Assembly: GCF_000230895.2 (NCBI RefSeq)
Contig: NC_016604.1
Span: 5,704,001 to 5,768,000, forward strand
DNA: 64,000 nt
Direction of reading: 5' to 3'
Source: Mycolicibacterium rhodesiae NBB3
GTDB taxonomy: Bacteria; Actinomycetota; Actinomycetes; Mycobacteriales; Mycobacteriaceae
Shown here: positions 38,991-51,164 of the stretch, one piece after another
How positions within the stretch are numbered: position 1 is the first letter of the stretch
How the letters are laid out: every line of letters begins with the position of its first letter
Program-made: the position numbers and the translations under genes
The notes under the pieces: generated by a model
Database searches by the model: none
Seen by the model: the letters and a program-made list of their open reading frames with translations, nothing else
What the model was told of the DNA's origin: nothing

Positions 38991-40325
38991 CTAACCAGTG
39001 CCTGAAACCAGCCATCGACCGGAAAAGGCTCGCCAGCCGACGAACGCCAGACGCAGCACCATGAAGGACGACAACCCGGCCCAGATGCCGAGCAGACCCC
39101 AGCCGAACGCCAGCGACAGCCAGATCAACGGCAGGAATCCGACCAGTGCACTGATCAGTGTGGCCGTGCGCATGAATTTCGCGTCGCCGGCACCGAGCAG
39201 CACGCCATCGAGCGCGAAAACGATTCCCGCGACCGGCAATTGAGCGACCATGAACCACCACGGCACGCCGATGGCGTCGAGCACCGAACGGTCGTCGGTG
39301 AAGACACTGGGAAACACCGAGGCGCCGGCCGCGAAGACGCCCGCCAACACCGCGGACGCGAGCGTCGAGAAGATGGTGACGCGCCACGCCACCGACTTGG
39401 CGTGCGCCAGTCGGCCCGCGCCCAGCGCGGCGCCCACCAACGACTGCGCCGCGATGGCGAGCGAGTCCAGCACCAGTGCAAGGAAATTCCAGAGTTGCAG
39501 CACCACCTGATGCGCGGCGACAGCGGCGACGCCGAATCGTGCGGCGACCGCCCCAGCCGAGACGAAGCACGCCTGAAACGCCAGGGTGCGCAGCAGCAGA
39601 TCACGGCCCAGCACGACCTGCGCCCGCAGGATCGCCGGATCGATCCGCCACGACACCCGCTCGACGAGCAGGGCACGCAGGAACAGCAGGGCGGCCAGCC
39701 ACTGCCCGACGAGGTTCGCGACGGCCGAGCCTTCCAGCTCGAGCCGCGGCATGCCCAGCCACCCGTACACCAGTAGCGGACACAGCACCGCCGACAGCGC
39801 GAAGCCGGTCACGACGTACCGCAGCGGACGCATCGTGTCCTGGACGCCGCGCATCCAGCCGTTGCCCGCCGCGGACACCAGGATCGCCGGCACGCCGACC
39901 GTCGCGATCCGTACCCATGGCAACGCCTCGTCGGCGATCTCGCCGGACCCGGCCAGTGCGGACACCAGCGGTACCCCGGCGAGCTGGACGACGGCGACGA
40001 TCAGCGTCCCCAGACCCAACGCCAGCCAGGTGGCCTGCATGCCCTCGCCCACCGCTGCCGGACGGTTCCCGGCGCCGAAGAACCGCGCCGAGCGTGCGGT
40101 CGTCCCGTAGGACAGAAACGTCATCTGCGAACTGAGCGTGGCGAGGATCAGCCCGCCGATCGCCAGACCCGCCAGCGGCAGCGCGCCGAGTCGCCCGACG
40201 ATCGCGATGTCGAACAGCAGGTAGATCGGTTCGGCGGCGAGCACACCGAGTGCGGGTAGCGCCAGCTTCGCGATGCGTCGGCCAGTGGCAACCGGTACCT
40301 CCGAGCCATCGACCGGTTCAGCCAA
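38991..40325 (-). CDS. dinF: MATE-family efflux transporter
   Basis: A 444-residue protein with about 12 transmembrane helices in two MATE repeats (FDIAIVGRLGALPLAGLAIG in the first; ALDGVLLGAGDAKFMRTAT in the second), corresponding to Rv2836c DinF. It should export cationic drugs or metabolites in exchange for protons or sodium. The start is TTG at 40325; no ATG or GTG fits before the first helix. It follows nrnA by nine bases in the rimP-to-dinF operon. Confidence 0.9.
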   Translation of the reverse strand: MAEPVDGSEVPVATGRRIAKLALPALGVLAAEPIYLLFDIAIVGRLGALPLAGLAIGGLILATLSSQMTFLSYGTTARSARFFGAGNRPAAVGEGMQATWLALGLGTLIVAVVQLAGVPLVSALAGSGEIADEALPWVRIATVGVPAILVSAAGNGWMRGVQDTMRPLRYVVTGFALSAVLCPLLVYGWLGMPRLELEGSAVANLVGQWLAALLFLRALLVERVSWRIDPAILRAQVVLGRDLLLRTLAFQACFVSAGAVAARFGVAAVAAHQVVLQLWNFLALVLDSLAIAAQSLVGAALGAGRLAHAKSVAWRVTIFSTLASAVLAGVFAAGASVFPSVFTDDRSVLDAIGVPWWFMVAQLPVAGIVFALDGVLLGAGDAKFMRTATLISALVGFLPLIWLSLAFGWGLLGIWAGLSSFMVLRLAFVGWRAFSGRWLVSGTG

Positions 40326-40334
40326 GGTGCCGGG

Positions 40335-41823
<1,489 letters not shown>

Positions 41824-41857
41824 GCTCAGGCCCTCTGTTCTTCGCCTGAGCGGCCCA

Positions 41858-44578
41858 TCACGTGCGTTCCTTCTCGACGAGCTCGTACGCCTCGATGACG
41901 TCGCCTTCCTTGATGTCGGAGTACGTCAGCGTGAGACCGCACTCGTATCCGTCGCGCACCTCCGTGACGTCGTCCTTCTCCCGTCGCAGCGACGAGATCG
42001 TGACGGTCTGGGCCACCACGACGTTGTCGCGAAGCAGTCGTGCCTTCGCGTTGCGTCGGATGACACCCGAGGTGACCAGGCAGCCGGCGATGTTGCCGAC
42101 CTTCGACGACCGGAAGATGGCCCGGATCTCGGCCCGACCGAGTTCCTTCTCCTCGTAGACCGGCTTGAGCATGCCCTTGAGCGCGCTCTCGATCTCGTCG
42201 ATGGCCTGGTAGATCACCGAGTAATAGCGGATCTCCACACCTTCGCGGTTGGCCAGCTCGGTGGCCTTGCCCTCGGCGCGAACGTTGAAACCGATGATGA
42301 TCGCGTCCGACGCCGACGCCAGGTTGACGTTGGTCTCGGTGACACCACCCACACCGCGGTCGATGACGCGCAGCTCGACCTCGTCGTCGATCTGAATGCC
42401 CAGCAGGGCTTCCTCCAGCGCCTCGACCGTGCCTGCGTTGTCGCCCTTGAGGATCAGGTTCAGCTGGCTGGTTTCCTTCAGTGCCGAATCCAGGTCCTCG
42501 AGGCTGATCCGCTTGCGCGCCCGCGCGGCCATGGCGTTGCGCTTGCGTGCGCTGCGCCGGTCGGCGATCTGGCGGGCGATGCGGTCCTCGTCGACGACGA
42601 GGAAGTTGTCGCCCGCGCCCGGCACCGATGTGAAGCCGATGACCTGCACCGGCCGCGACGGCAGCGCCTCCTCGACGTCCTCACCGTGCTCGTCGACCAT
42701 GCGGCGCACACGCCCGTAGGCGTCGCCCGCCACCACCGAGTCGCCGACCCGCAGGGTGCCGCGGGTGATCAGCACGGTCGCCACCGGGCCGCGACCGCGG
42801 TCCAGATGCGCCTCGATCGCCACACCCTGCGCCTCCATGTCGGGGTTGGCCCGCAGGTCCAGCGACGCGTCGGCAGTCAGGACGACCGCCTCGAGCAGCG
42901 ACTCGATATTGGTGCCCGCCTTGGCGGAGATGTCGACGAACATCGTGTCGCCGCCGTACTCCTCGGGAATGAGACCGTACTCGGTGAGCTGTCCGCGGAT
43001 CTTCGACGGATCCGCGCCTTCCTTGTCGATCTTGTTGACCGCCACCACGATTGGCACTTCCGCAGCCTGTGCGTGGTTGAGCGCCTCCACCGTCTGAGGC
43101 ATGACGCCGTCGTCGGCCGCGACCACGAGGATCGCGATGTCGGTGGCCTTCGCACCGCGGGCACGCATGGCGGTGAACGCCTCGTGACCCGGGGTGTCGA
43201 TGAAGGTGATCGGCCTCGGCGTGCCGTCGAGATCGACCTCGACCTGGTAGGCGCCGATGTGCTGGGTGATGCCGCCCGCCTCGCCCTCGCGGACGGTGGC
43301 ATTGCGGATCGTGTCCAGCAGTCGGGTCTTGCCGTGGTCGACGTGACCCATGACGGTGACCACCGGCGGACGGACCTCGAGGTCGTCCTCGCTGCCCTCG
43401 TCCTCGCCGTAGGTCAGGTCGAAGGACTCCAACAGCTCGCGGTCCTCGTCTTCAGGCGACACGACCTGCACGACGTAGTTCATCTCGCCGCCGAGCAGTT
43501 CCAGCGTCTCGTCGCCGACCGACTGCGTGGCGGTCACCATCTCGCCGAGGTTGAACAGCGCCTGCACCAACGACGCCGGGTTCGCGTCGATCTTCTCGGC
43601 GAAGTCGCTCAGCGAGGCGCCACGGGCGAGCCGGATCGTCTCGCCGTTGCCGTGGGGCAGCCGAACGCCACCGACGACGGGCGCCTGCATGTTCTCGTAT
43701 TCGGCGCGTTTCGCCCTCTTCGACTTACGGCCGCGCTTGGGGGCGCCGCCGGGACGACCGAACGCGCCCGCCGCGCCACCGCGCTGACCGGGGCGGCCGC
43801 CGCCACCGGGACGACCGCGGTAGCCGCCACCCGCAGGTGCGCCGCCACCGGCGCCACCGCCGCCAGTGCCACCGCCGCGGTAGTTACCGCCACCGCCACC
43901 GCCGCCGGGACCGCCTGGACGACCACCGCCACCGCCGGGACCGCGGCCACCGGGACCGGGACGCGGTCCACCGGGACGGCCGCCACCGGCGGGGACGCCC
44001 GGACGGGGTCCGGCCGGGCGCGGAGGCATGTTGCCCGGCGACATGCCGGGTCGCGGAGCTCCGGGCCGCGGCGCACCCGGACGGGGTGCCTGCGGACGCG
44101 GAATCGGCCGGTCGACCGGCTGCTGCGACGAGAAAGGATTGTTGCCGACGCGCGGCGCACGTGCGGCGGGCTTGGGAGCGCCGCCGGGCGCCGGTCCGGG
44201 CCGGGGTCCCGGCGTCGGGCCGGGCTGGGCCGGGGGCGCCGCCGGAGGTGCCGGTGGAGCCGCTGCGGCTGCCGGGGGCGGCGCGGGTGCGGTGGGCTCC
44301 GGAGGCGGCGCGGGCTTGGGCGCGGCCGGCTTCGCGGATGTCTTTGCGGCCGGCGTGGCCGGTGCGGCGGCGGCAGAGCCGTTGCCGCCGGCCTTGACCG
44401 TGTCGGCGGCCGGCTTGGCGCCGCCGAACGATTCGCGCAACCGGCGCGCGACGGGGGCCTCCACTGTGGAGGACGCGGATTTGACGAATTCGCCCTGATC
44501 GCTCAGGCGGGCGAGAACTTCCTTACTGGTGACACCGAGTTCTTTGGCCAACTCGTGTACACGGGCCTTACCTGCCAC
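41858..44578 (-). CDS. infB: Translation initiation factor IF-2
   Basis: A 906-residue IF-2 that places initiator tRNA on the 30S subunit. An IF2_N domain (about 1-55) is followed by a long Pro/Ala/Gly/Arg-rich disordered region (about 60-290) with GGG, GGR and PRPG repeats, then the IF2-associated segment, the GTPase domain with G1 GHVDHGKT at about 408-415, and domains II-IV. GTG at 44578 follows AGGAG. The low-complexity tract, not a DNA repeat element, explains the repetitive sequence at 43750-44300. Confidence 0.97.
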   Translation of the reverse strand: MAGKARVHELAKELGVTSKEVLARLSDQGEFVKSASSTVEAPVARRLRESFGGAKPAADTVKAGGNGSAAAAPATPAAKTSAKPAAPKPAPPPEPTAPAPPPAAAAAPPAPPAAPPAQPGPTPGPRPGPAPGGAPKPAARAPRVGNNPFSSQQPVDRPIPRPQAPRPGAPRPGAPRPGMSPGNMPPRPAGPRPGVPAGGGRPGGPRPGPGGRGPGGGGGRPGGPGGGGGGGNYRGGGTGGGGAGGGAPAGGGYRGRPGGGGRPGQRGGAAGAFGRPGGAPKRGRKSKRAKRAEYENMQAPVVGGVRLPHGNGETIRLARGASLSDFAEKIDANPASLVQALFNLGEMVTATQSVGDETLELLGGEMNYVVQVVSPEDEDRELLESFDLTYGEDEGSEDDLEVRPPVVTVMGHVDHGKTRLLDTIRNATVREGEAGGITQHIGAYQVEVDLDGTPRPITFIDTPGHEAFTAMRARGAKATDIAILVVAADDGVMPQTVEALNHAQAAEVPIVVAVNKIDKEGADPSKIRGQLTEYGLIPEEYGGDTMFVDISAKAGTNIESLLEAVVLTADASLDLRANPDMEAQGVAIEAHLDRGRGPVATVLITRGTLRVGDSVVAGDAYGRVRRMVDEHGEDVEEALPSRPVQVIGFTSVPGAGDNFLVVDEDRIARQIADRRSARKRNAMAARARKRISLEDLDSALKETSQLNLILKGDNAGTVEALEEALLGIQIDDEVELRVIDRGVGGVTETNVNLASASDAIIIGFNVRAEGKATELANREGVEIRYYSVIYQAIDEIESALKGMLKPVYEEKELGRAEIRAIFRSSKVGNIAGCLVTSGVIRRNAKARLLRDNVVVAQTVTISSLRREKDDVTEVRDGYECGLTLTYSDIKEGDVIEAYELVEKERT

Positions 44579-44645
44579 TACATCTCCTGTCTAGGAGGCG
44601 ACAGCGGTGGTAGGCGCCGCGCCTCGGGTTAGCTATGACGCATGG

Positions 44646-45026
44646 TCATCGAGACTTCACGGTGTGCTCATGTTCTTCGCTACCTGTTCTGTTGCGCGGT
44701 CGTGGGGGCGCTTGAGCGCTGTGAGCAGCGCCTACGTGCTCCACGACCGCGGTGGTGTCCGGTGAACCGGTGATGCGCAACGCTCGAACGAATGCCTGCC
44801 GTCGGATTGCTGCGTCTAGACACTGCGGATCGGGATGCAACCACGCACCCCGCCCCGGAAGTTTCCTCGCGGTGTCAACGGTCACGGCGCAAGCGCCGTT
44901 CCCGCCGTCCACAGCGACCACACGAAGCAGTTCGACGGCCAGCCCTCGCTTCCGGCAGCCGACGCACGTCCGGACCGGTCCTTCTGGTCGTTTGTGCGGC
45001 GGAGCCGAAGTCTCGCGCTGGATCAC
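44646..45026 (-). CDS. ylxR: YlxR (DUF448) RNA-binding protein
   Basis: A 126-residue YlxR-family protein corresponding to Rv2840c. The signature RTCVGCRKRG (about 19-28) and GRGAWLHPDPQCLDAAIRRQ (about 59-78) are present. Found between nusA and infB in most Gram-positives, it may bind RNA or regulate transcription. GTG at 45026; the C-terminal extension after about residue 95 is rich in P/R and probably disordered. Confidence 0.88.
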   Translation of the reverse strand: MIQRETSAPPHKRPEGPVRTCVGCRKRGLAVELLRVVAVDGGNGACAVTVDTARKLPGRGAWLHPDPQCLDAAIRRQAFVRALRITGSPDTTAVVEHVGAAHSAQAPPRPRNRTGSEEHEHTVKSR

Positions 45027-45094
45027 GGTTCAGTCTAGCCACACCTGGTCGTTGTGCCTAAATGGCCATCCGCGCCGATCAGTCCCGCCTGCGC

Positions 45095-46096
45095 CTACGC
45101 CGTCGGTACCGCCTCCGCATCGCTGCGGATGTCGATGCGCCAGCCCGTCAGCCGGGCGGCGAGCCGGGCGTTCTGTCCCTCTTTGCCGATCGCGAGCGAC
45201 AGCTGGAAATCGGGCACGACGACGCGCGCCGCCCTGGCCGCCTCATCGATGACGCTCACCGACACCACCTTGGCCGGTGACAGGGCGTTGGCCACGAACT
45301 TCGCCGGATCGGGGTCGAAGTCGATGATGTCGATCTTCTCGCCCGAAAGCTCACTCATCACGTTGCGCACACGCTGGCCCATCGGCCCGATGCAGGCGCC
45401 TTTGGCGTTGAGCCCGGGCACCCGCGACGTCACCGCGATCTTGGAACGGTGGCCGGCCTCGCGTGCGACAGCCGCGATCTCCACCGACCCCTCGGCGATC
45501 TCGGGAACCTCGAGCGAGAACAGTTTGCGCACCAGGTTCGGGTGGGTGCGCGACAACGTGATCAGCGGCTCGCGGGCACCGCGGGTGACGCCGACGACGT
45601 AGCAGCGCAGGCGGTCGCCGTGTTCGTAGCGCTCCCCCGGCACCTGCTCGGCGGCGGGAATGACACCTTCGGAGCCCTTGGTCTCGCTACCCATCCGCAC
45701 CACGACGAGGCCACGGGCATTGGCACGGGCATCGCGCTGGATGACACCACCGACGATGTCGCCCTCGCGCGCGGAGAACTCACCGTAGTTCTTCTCGTTC
45801 TCGGCGTCGCGCAACCGCTGCAGGATGACCTGACGCGCAGTGGTTGCCGCGATGCGGCCGAAACCCTCTGGGGTGTCATCCCATTCGGATATGACGTTGC
45901 CGTCTTCGTCGGTTTCGCGTGCCAGCACCTGGACCACACCGGTCTTGCGGTCGATCTCGATGCGCGCGTCCGCCTCGTGGCCCTCGGTGTGGCGGTACGC
46001 GGTGAGCAGCGCCGACTTGATGGTTTCGACGACGACGTCGACCGAAATACCCTTATCGGCCTCGATGGCATGCAATGCCGCCATGTCGATATTCAC
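45095..46096 (-). CDS. nusA: Transcription termination/antitermination factor NusA
   Basis: A 333-residue NusA: N-terminal RNA-polymerase-binding domain (about 1-105), S1 domain (about 110-185, with [26 protein letters not shown]) and two KH domains (about 190-325; [11 protein letters not shown] and [15 protein letters not shown]). It modulates pausing, termination and rRNA antitermination. GTG at 46096 overlaps the rimP stop by four bases (GTGA). Ends shortly after KH2, as mycobacterial NusA lacks acidic repeats. Confidence 0.96.
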   Translation of the reverse strand: MNIDMAALHAIEADKGISVDVVVETIKSALLTAYRHTEGHEADARIEIDRKTGVVQVLARETDEDGNVISEWDDTPEGFGRIAATTARQVILQRLRDAENEKNYGEFSAREGDIVGGVIQRDARANARGLVVVRMGSETKGSEGVIPAAEQVPGERYEHGDRLRCYVVGVTRGAREPLITLSRTHPNLVRKLFSLEVPEIAEGSVEIAAVAREAGHRSKIAVTSRVPGLNAKGACIGPMGQRVRNVMSELSGEKIDIIDFDPDPAKFVANALSPAKVVSVSVIDEAARAARVVVPDFQLSLAIGKEGQNARLAARLTGWRIDIRSDAEAVPTA

Positions 46097-46626
46097 TGCG
46101 GAGCCTCCTTCCCAGTTTGACCGGCCAGCTCGAGCTCGCGCTGGTTCGGAGGTGAAAACTCAACCTGCACAACTGCTTTGGTGATGGTGTCCAACGATAT
46201 TTCGCGGACCGCGAGATCGCGGCCGTCGCGCACCACCAATCGCACGGCGCCGCCGCTGGTTTCGCCGATACGGCCCGTCAACTGGGTGCCATCGGACAGC
46301 ACCATGTCGACCTTGCGCCCGCGGGCGCGTCGAAAGTGTTTCTCGTCCGTCAGCGGCCGGTCCACGCCGGGCGAGGTGACCTCGAGGACATATGGCGTTG
46401 CGTTGTCGTCGACACTGTCCAAGAGTTCTGATGCCGACCGAGACAGCGTGGCGGCCGCATCCAGATCCAGGCCTTGGTCACCGTCGGCCACCACAGTGAT
46501 GCGAGCTGGACGCGCGGCCGCGTCGATGACTACATCCTCGATCTCGTAGCCGGCGCGCGCGAACTCATCGTCAAGTAGCTCGACGACCTGTCGCTGGGAC
46601 GGTAATCCCGTGGACCGCTCCGTCAC
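46093..46626 (-). CDS. rimP: Ribosome maturation factor RimP
   Basis: A 177-residue RimP needed for early 30S assembly. The core [27 protein letters not shown] (about 83-109) and the C-terminal SH3-like domain are clear. GTG at 46626 is chosen because GAGGAG lies six bases upstream and the family begins there; longer frames upstream have no ribosome site. First gene of the rimP-nusA-ylxR-infB-rbfA operon. Confidence 0.93.
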   Translation of the reverse strand: MTERSTGLPSQRQVVELLDDEFARAGYEIEDVVIDAAARPARITVVADGDQGLDLDAAATLSRSASELLDSVDDNATPYVLEVTSPGVDRPLTDEKHFRRARGRKVDMVLSDGTQLTGRIGETSGGAVRLVVRDGRDLAVREISLDTITKAVVQVEFSPPNQRELELAGQTGKEAPQ

Positions 46627-46665
46627 GGCGAGCTCCTCATCTTGAGTTGTCTCCGACAATGGTTC

Positions 46666-46710
46666 GGCGTATCGCTGGCAGACAGTTGAACCGCTCATCA
46701 ACGATACGCC
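46666..46710. promoter_or_regulatory. Inverted repeat in the rimP / lipoprotein divergent region
   Basis: Perfect nine-base arms GGCGTATCG (46666-46674) and CGATACGCC (46702-46710) separated by 27 bases. A minus-strand -10 TATCGT (46701-46706) lies in the right arm, so the repeat would be at the start of the rimP leader. It may be a protein-binding site or a leader hairpin. Confidence 0.4.
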
Positions 46711-46771
46711 AGCAGCCCGGCGGTAAACGGCAAAAGCGCGGGTCGCCGGAGGCCGGGCCCGCAATGGCAAG

Positions 46772-47290
46772 ATGTTGCACGTGCCGAGCCTGAACCCCAC
46801 CGTCAGCCGGCGGCGAGTCTTGGTCGGGGCCGCGGCGTTGGCGCTGCTCAGCGCACCCGTGGTCGCCTGCGGGTCGTCGCCACCGCCGCCGGAGGTCGAT
46901 GAACTCGTCGCGCAACTCGAGCGGGCGCGCAGCGACAGCCAGCTGGCGTCCGATGCGGCAGCGGCCGCGCGCGGGGAGATCGCGGAGGCGCTGAGCGCTG
47001 TCGCTTCCGAGCGGTCGGCTCATGCGCAGGCACTGTCTGACGAGCTGGTCAGGATCCAGAGGACGACTGCGTCCACCACAAGCCCGTCCGAGCCGACCAG
47101 CACGACCGCCGAGGCCGCGAAGGCCCCGACCGTGGGAGACGTCATCGGCGCGCTGAAAATGTCGGCGCAAAGCGCCGCCGGCCTGGCCGCCACGTCGTCG
47201 GGTTACCGCGCCGGCCTGCTCGGTTCGATCGCCGCGGCATGCACTGCGGCCTACACCGTCGCGCTGGTTCCCCCGGAGAAGCCGCAATGA
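46772..47290 (+). CDS. Tat/lipoprotein-like alanine-rich protein
   Basis: A 172-residue exported protein corresponding to Rv2843. An RRR motif precedes a hydrophobic stretch ([18 protein letters not shown]), ending in a lipobox-like VVAC with cysteine 33, so it may be a Tat-exported lipoprotein. The rest is alanine-rich and helical (heptad-like [26 protein letters not shown] split here by context), with a Thr/Ser linker. Function unknown. The start could also be GTG at 46781. Overlaps the next gene by four bases (ATGA). Confidence 0.7.
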   Translation: MLHVPSLNPTVSRRRVLVGAAALALLSAPVVACGSSPPPPEVDELVAQLERARSDSQLASDAAAAARGEIAEALSAVASERSAHAQALSDELVRIQRTTASTTSPSEPTSTTAEAAKAPTVGDVIGALKMSAQSAAGLAATSSGYRAGLLGSIAAACTAAYTVALVPPEKPQ

Positions 47291-47808
47291 CATCTCCTAA
47301 TCCGGGGCCCCAGCCGTCACCGACGACGACGACGTCATCGCGGGCCGCCGAGCCGACCAGCCCGGCGCGGCCGTCAGACGGCTCCGACGGCGCGATGTTC
47401 GACGCGATCGCGACCACGCAGGCGTCGATCTACGGCTATGGCATCGTGTCGGCGCATTCCAGTCCCGAGATGAACTCGCTGGTGTCGTCGTCGATGGCCG
47501 AGCATCGCAAACGGCGCGAAGAAGCGCTCGCGATGCTGCAGGCGCGCTCGGTGCAGGCCCCGCTGCCCGCGGCGGGGTATCAACTCCCGTTCGAGGTCGA
47601 CAACCCCACCGACGCGGCGAAACTCGCGGTGCGCATGGAGGAGGACTCCGCCGTCGCCTGGCGGGCCGTCATCGAACAGGCCAACAACGAGCAGGACCGG
47701 ACGTTCGCGGTCAGCGCGCTGACGGAATGCGCGGTCACAGCGGCCCGATGGAGTCGCGTGCTCGGCGCGAAGCCGATCACGGTCGCCTTCCCCGGCGGCA
47801 GCGAGTAA
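47287..47808 (+). CDS. Ferritin-like DUF4439 domain protein
   Basis: A 173-residue protein corresponding to Rv2844. After a Thr/Ser/Pro-rich head (about 1-35) it forms a helical bundle of the ferritin-like DUF4439 type: MFDAIATTQASIYGYGIV, MAEHRKRREEALAMLQ, DAAKLAVRMEEDSAVAWRAVIEQ and the C-terminal helix. Whether it binds metal is unknown. Translationally coupled to the lipoprotein gene, so the two may act together at the envelope. Abuts the convergent proS. Confidence 0.75.
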   Translation: MTSPNPGPQPSPTTTTSSRAAEPTSPARPSDGSDGAMFDAIATTQASIYGYGIVSAHSSPEMNSLVSSSMAEHRKRREEALAMLQARSVQAPLPAAGYQLPFEVDNPTDAAKLAVRMEEDSAVAWRAVIEQANNEQDRTFAVSALTECAVTAARWSRVLGAKPITVAFPGGSE

Positions 47809-49554
47809 TCAGGCGCGCAGCGCCGTCGCGATGTCGGTGGCCGCGTTCGCGACGGGCACCTCCTGGGTCTCCCCGCTGAACCGGTTGCGCAGTTCCACGA
47901 CACCATCGGCCCAGCCACGACCGACGACCACGATCGAGGGCACTCCGAGCAACTCGGCGTCCTTGAACTTGATCCCGGGTGAGGCCTTCCGGTCGTCGAG
48001 CAGCACCTCGAAGCCCTGCCGGTCCAACTCACCTGCCAACTCCGTGGCACCGGCGCGGGCGGCGTCGTCTTTGTTGGCGATCACGACGTGCACGTCGAAC
48101 GGCGAGACCGACGCCGGCCAGCGCAGGCCGAGGTCGTCGTGGTGCTGTTCGGCGATCACCGCCACCAACCGGGACACCCCGATGCCGTAGGAGCCCATGG
48201 TCAACCGCACCGGCTTGCCGTTCTCGCCGAGCACGTCGGCCTCGAAGGCGTCGGCGTACTTGCGGCCCAGCTGGAACACGTGACCGATCTCGATACCGCG
48301 CGCAGCCACCAGCGGGCCGCGGCCGTCCGGCGAGGGGTCGCCCTCGCGGACTTCGGCGGCCTCGATGGTTCCGTCGGGCGTGAAGTCGCGGCCCGCCACC
48401 AGGTTCACGACGTGCTTACCCTTTTCGTCGGCACCGGTGATCCACGACGTTCCGTCGACGATCCGCGGATCGACAAGATAGCGAACACCGTTGGCCAGCA
48501 AGCCTTTCGGGCCGATATAGCCGCGCTTGAGGAACGGGTAGCGGCCGAAGTCGGCATCGTCGAGCATGGCGTACTCGGCGGGTTCGAGCGCCGCGCCCAG
48601 CCGTTTGTCGTCGACTTCGCGATCACCCGGAACGCCGACGGCGAGAAGTTCCCACTCGCCGCCAGGCTCACGCACTTTCAGAAGCACGTTCTTCAGCGTG
48701 TCGGCCGCCACGATCTCGCGGCCGAGGTCGGCGCCGTTGGCCCACTCGACCAGCGTCGCGATGGTCGGGGTGTCGCCGGTGTCGTACACCTGAGCCTCGG
48801 GCAGCCCGTCGAACGGAATCGACTCAGGGACTGCGGTGATCACCGCCTCGACGTTGGCGGCGTACCCCGAGGCCGGACACCGCACATACGTGTCCTCACC
48901 GATGTCGCTCTCGGCCAGGAACTCCTCCGATGCGCTGCCGCCCATGGCACCCGACGTGGCCGCCACGATCACATAGGACACCTCGAGCTTCTCGAAGATC
49001 CGTTGGTAGGCCTCGCGATGTGCGTGGTAGGCCTTTTTGAGCCCGTCGTCGTCGACGTCGAACGAATACGAGTCCTTCATGATGAACTCGCGGCCACGCA
49101 GGATTCCCGCGCGGGGACGCGCCTCGTCGCGGTACTTCGTCTGGATCTGGTAGAGCCGCAGCGGAAAGTCCTTGTACGACGAGTACTCCCCCTTGACCGT
49201 GAGCGTGAAGAACTCCTCGTGCGTCGGCCCGAGCATGTAGTCGTTGCCCCGACGGTCCTGCAGGCGGAAAACGCCGTCACCGTACTCGGTCCAGCGGTTA
49301 CTGGTCTCGTAGGGTGCGCGCGGCAGCAGCGCGGGGAACAGGATCTCCTGCCCGCCAATGGCGTTCATCTCGCTGCGGACGATGTGTTCGATCTTGCGCA
49401 GCACCCGCAGCCCCAGCGGCAGCCAGCTGTACAGACCGGGCCCGACCGGCCGGACATATCCGGCCCGGATGAGCAGCCTGTGGCTGGGCACCTCGGCGTC
49501 GGCGGGGTCGTCACGCAACGTGCGCAGGAACAGCTCGGACATGCGGGTGATCAC
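47809..49554 (-). CDS. proS: Prolyl-tRNA synthetase (bacterial type)
   Basis: A 581-residue class II synthetase with motif 1 ([19 protein letters not shown]), motif 2 ([23 protein letters not shown]) and motif 3 ([13 protein letters not shown]), an editing insertion between motifs 2 and 3 (about 220-400) and a C-terminal anticodon domain. GTG at 49554 lies eight bases after -10 TAAGGT (49563-49568), suggesting a leaderless mRNA. Confidence 0.96.
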   Translation of the reverse strand: MITRMSELFLRTLRDDPADAEVPSHRLLIRAGYVRPVGPGLYSWLPLGLRVLRKIEHIVRSEMNAIGGQEILFPALLPRAPYETSNRWTEYGDGVFRLQDRRGNDYMLGPTHEEFFTLTVKGEYSSYKDFPLRLYQIQTKYRDEARPRAGILRGREFIMKDSYSFDVDDDGLKKAYHAHREAYQRIFEKLEVSYVIVAATSGAMGGSASEEFLAESDIGEDTYVRCPASGYAANVEAVITAVPESIPFDGLPEAQVYDTGDTPTIATLVEWANGADLGREIVAADTLKNVLLKVREPGGEWELLAVGVPGDREVDDKRLGAALEPAEYAMLDDADFGRYPFLKRGYIGPKGLLANGVRYLVDPRIVDGTSWITGADEKGKHVVNLVAGRDFTPDGTIEAAEVREGDPSPDGRGPLVAARGIEIGHVFQLGRKYADAFEADVLGENGKPVRLTMGSYGIGVSRLVAVIAEQHHDDLGLRWPASVSPFDVHVVIANKDDAARAGATELAGELDRQGFEVLLDDRKASPGIKFKDAELLGVPSIVVVGRGWADGVVELRNRFSGETQEVPVANAATDIATALRA

Positions 49555-49581
49555 AGCCGACCACCTTACTGATGTATCCGA

Positions 49582-51084
49582 CTACAGCTCGCCGGCCTCC
49601 ACCGCCTCACGGGTGTGCTGGGCCGCGGCGATCTGACGCGCCGAGAAGCCGATCCAGAACGCCGTCACGCCCACGATGACCGCAATGCCCGCGACCCACA
49701 GCAACGAGTACGTGTAGCCGTAACCCAGGGCGTCCAGCTGGGCGGGAGTCATGTTCTTGACCGGGCCCATCGTGCCGCCGAGATAGAGCGTGCGCGACGT
49801 CTGCACAGCCTGGATCACGACCAGCACCACCGGTCCGCCGAGGTTCTGCACCATCAGCGTGATCGACGACACGGGACCGATCTCGCGCGGGCCCACCTCG
49901 GCGACGGCGCACAGCGGCAGGATCACTGCGATGGCACCGATGCCGAATCCGCCGACGACGATGGGCCCGAACAGATCCGGGAAGTAGGGAATGTCGCGCG
50001 TGAGCGTCGATCCGAACAGCATCGCGCCGACCACGAAACACCCTGAGCCGATGAGCAGCCAGCGTGGCGCCACGTGCGGCGCGAGCTTGGCGGCGACGAT
50101 GCTGCCGATGCCGAAAGCGATCGCGAACGGCACGAATGCGATGCCGGCCTTCAACGCCGAGTACCCGAGCACGTCCTGCACGAGCAGCCCGATCATCACC
50201 GTCAACGTCAGCATCACGCCGCCGGCGAGGAACAACGACATGAACGTCATCACCCGGTTGCGGTTGTCGAACACCGAAAACGGCACGATCGGGTGGTCGG
50301 CGGTGCGCTCGACGATCAAAAACGCGATGAAGAAAATCGCCGACGCGATACCCGCGCCGAACACCCAGGGGTCGACCCAGCCTCGCGGCGGCCCCTGGGT
50401 GAACACCAGCACCGCCGAGGTGCAGCCCAGGGTGGCCAGGATCGCGCCGGTGACGTCGAGCTTGAGCCGTTCGTGGTGGGTCTCGTTGACCTTCAGCACG
50501 GCGACGGCGATGATCGCGATCCCGATCGGGATGTTGATCAGGAACGCCAGGCGCCAGGAGACGACGGTCAAGGCGCCGCCGAGCACCAGCCCCAGGACCG
50601 AGCCGATGCCCTGCATCGCCGCCGACACCGCCATGGCGCGATTACGGGCCTGTCCGACCGCGTACGTCGTCGCGATGAGCGCCAGGCCCGTCGGCGCGGC
50701 GATCGCGGCGCCCGTGCCCTGCACTGCCCGCGCGATGATCAGCGTGACCCCTTCAGTCGCCAGGCCGCACACCAACGACGCGATCGTGAAGACGCCGACA
50801 CCGGAGAGAAACGCTCGCTTATGGCCGATGGCGTCGCCGATACGGCCGCCGAGCAGCAGCAGTCCGCCGAAGGCGAGCACGTAGGAAGTGATGACCCAGC
50901 TCTTGGCCGCATCGGAAAGGTCCAGGTCGGCCTGCATCCGCGGTAGCGCGACGATGACGATCGTGCCGTCGAGCGTCGACATGAGCTGCATGCCGGTGAT
51001 CGCGATGATCGCCATGCCCAGCACCGACGACGACAGCGGCGTGGTGGCCCGGTCCGACCCTGAGGTACCGCCCACCGCAGACAT
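49582..51084 (-). CDS. EfpA-like MFS (DHA2) efflux transporter, paralogue
   Basis: A 500-residue major-facilitator protein with about 14 transmembrane helices. Drug-antiporter motifs include LLLLGGRIGDAIGHKRAF after helix 2 and a proline/glycine-rich fifth helix. It is clearly homologous to the efpA product next to it through nearly its whole length (GGMQLL/GMQLMSTLDGTIVIVALP, SRTLYLGGTMGPVK), but lacks the long N-terminal arm. ATG at 51084 lies eight bases after -10 TAGGCT (51093-51098), so it has its own leaderless promoter. Probably arose by tandem duplication. Confidence 0.85.
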   Translation of the reverse strand: MSAVGGTSGSDRATTPLSSSVLGMAIIAITGMQLMSTLDGTIVIVALPRMQADLDLSDAAKSWVITSYVLAFGGLLLLGGRIGDAIGHKRAFLSGVGVFTIASLVCGLATEGVTLIIARAVQGTGAAIAAPTGLALIATTYAVGQARNRAMAVSAAMQGIGSVLGLVLGGALTVVSWRLAFLINIPIGIAIIAVAVLKVNETHHERLKLDVTGAILATLGCTSAVLVFTQGPPRGWVDPWVFGAGIASAIFFIAFLIVERTADHPIVPFSVFDNRNRVMTFMSLFLAGGVMLTLTVMIGLLVQDVLGYSALKAGIAFVPFAIAFGIGSIVAAKLAPHVAPRWLLIGSGCFVVGAMLFGSTLTRDIPYFPDLFGPIVVGGFGIGAIAVILPLCAVAEVGPREIGPVSSITLMVQNLGGPVVLVVIQAVQTSRTLYLGGTMGPVKNMTPAQLDALGYGYTYSLLWVAGIAVIVGVTAFWIGFSARQIAAAQHTREAVEAGEL

Positions 51085-51105
51085 GGCTTGCCAGCCTACC
51101 GAGAC

Positions 51106-51159
51106 GCGGATTCGGCGCGCTCACAGACGGTCAGCGAACGTATGCGCACCGAAATCGCC
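51106..51159. terminator. Degenerate hairpin after efpA (repeat copy C)
   Basis: The right arm GCGCACCGAAATCGCC (51144-51159) matches the dispersed repeat well; the left arm (51106-51120) is degenerate, pairing mainly through TTCGG and GCGC. It lies just beyond the efpA stop, between two tandem minus-strand genes. Confidence 0.4.
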
Positions 51160-51164
51160 GGAAG

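Noticed and set aside
43750-44300. Repetitive GC-rich tract resembling a tandem repeat or array
   Set aside because: It encodes the Pro/Gly/Arg-rich disordered region of IF-2; repeats are irregular and in frame, with no spacer structure.
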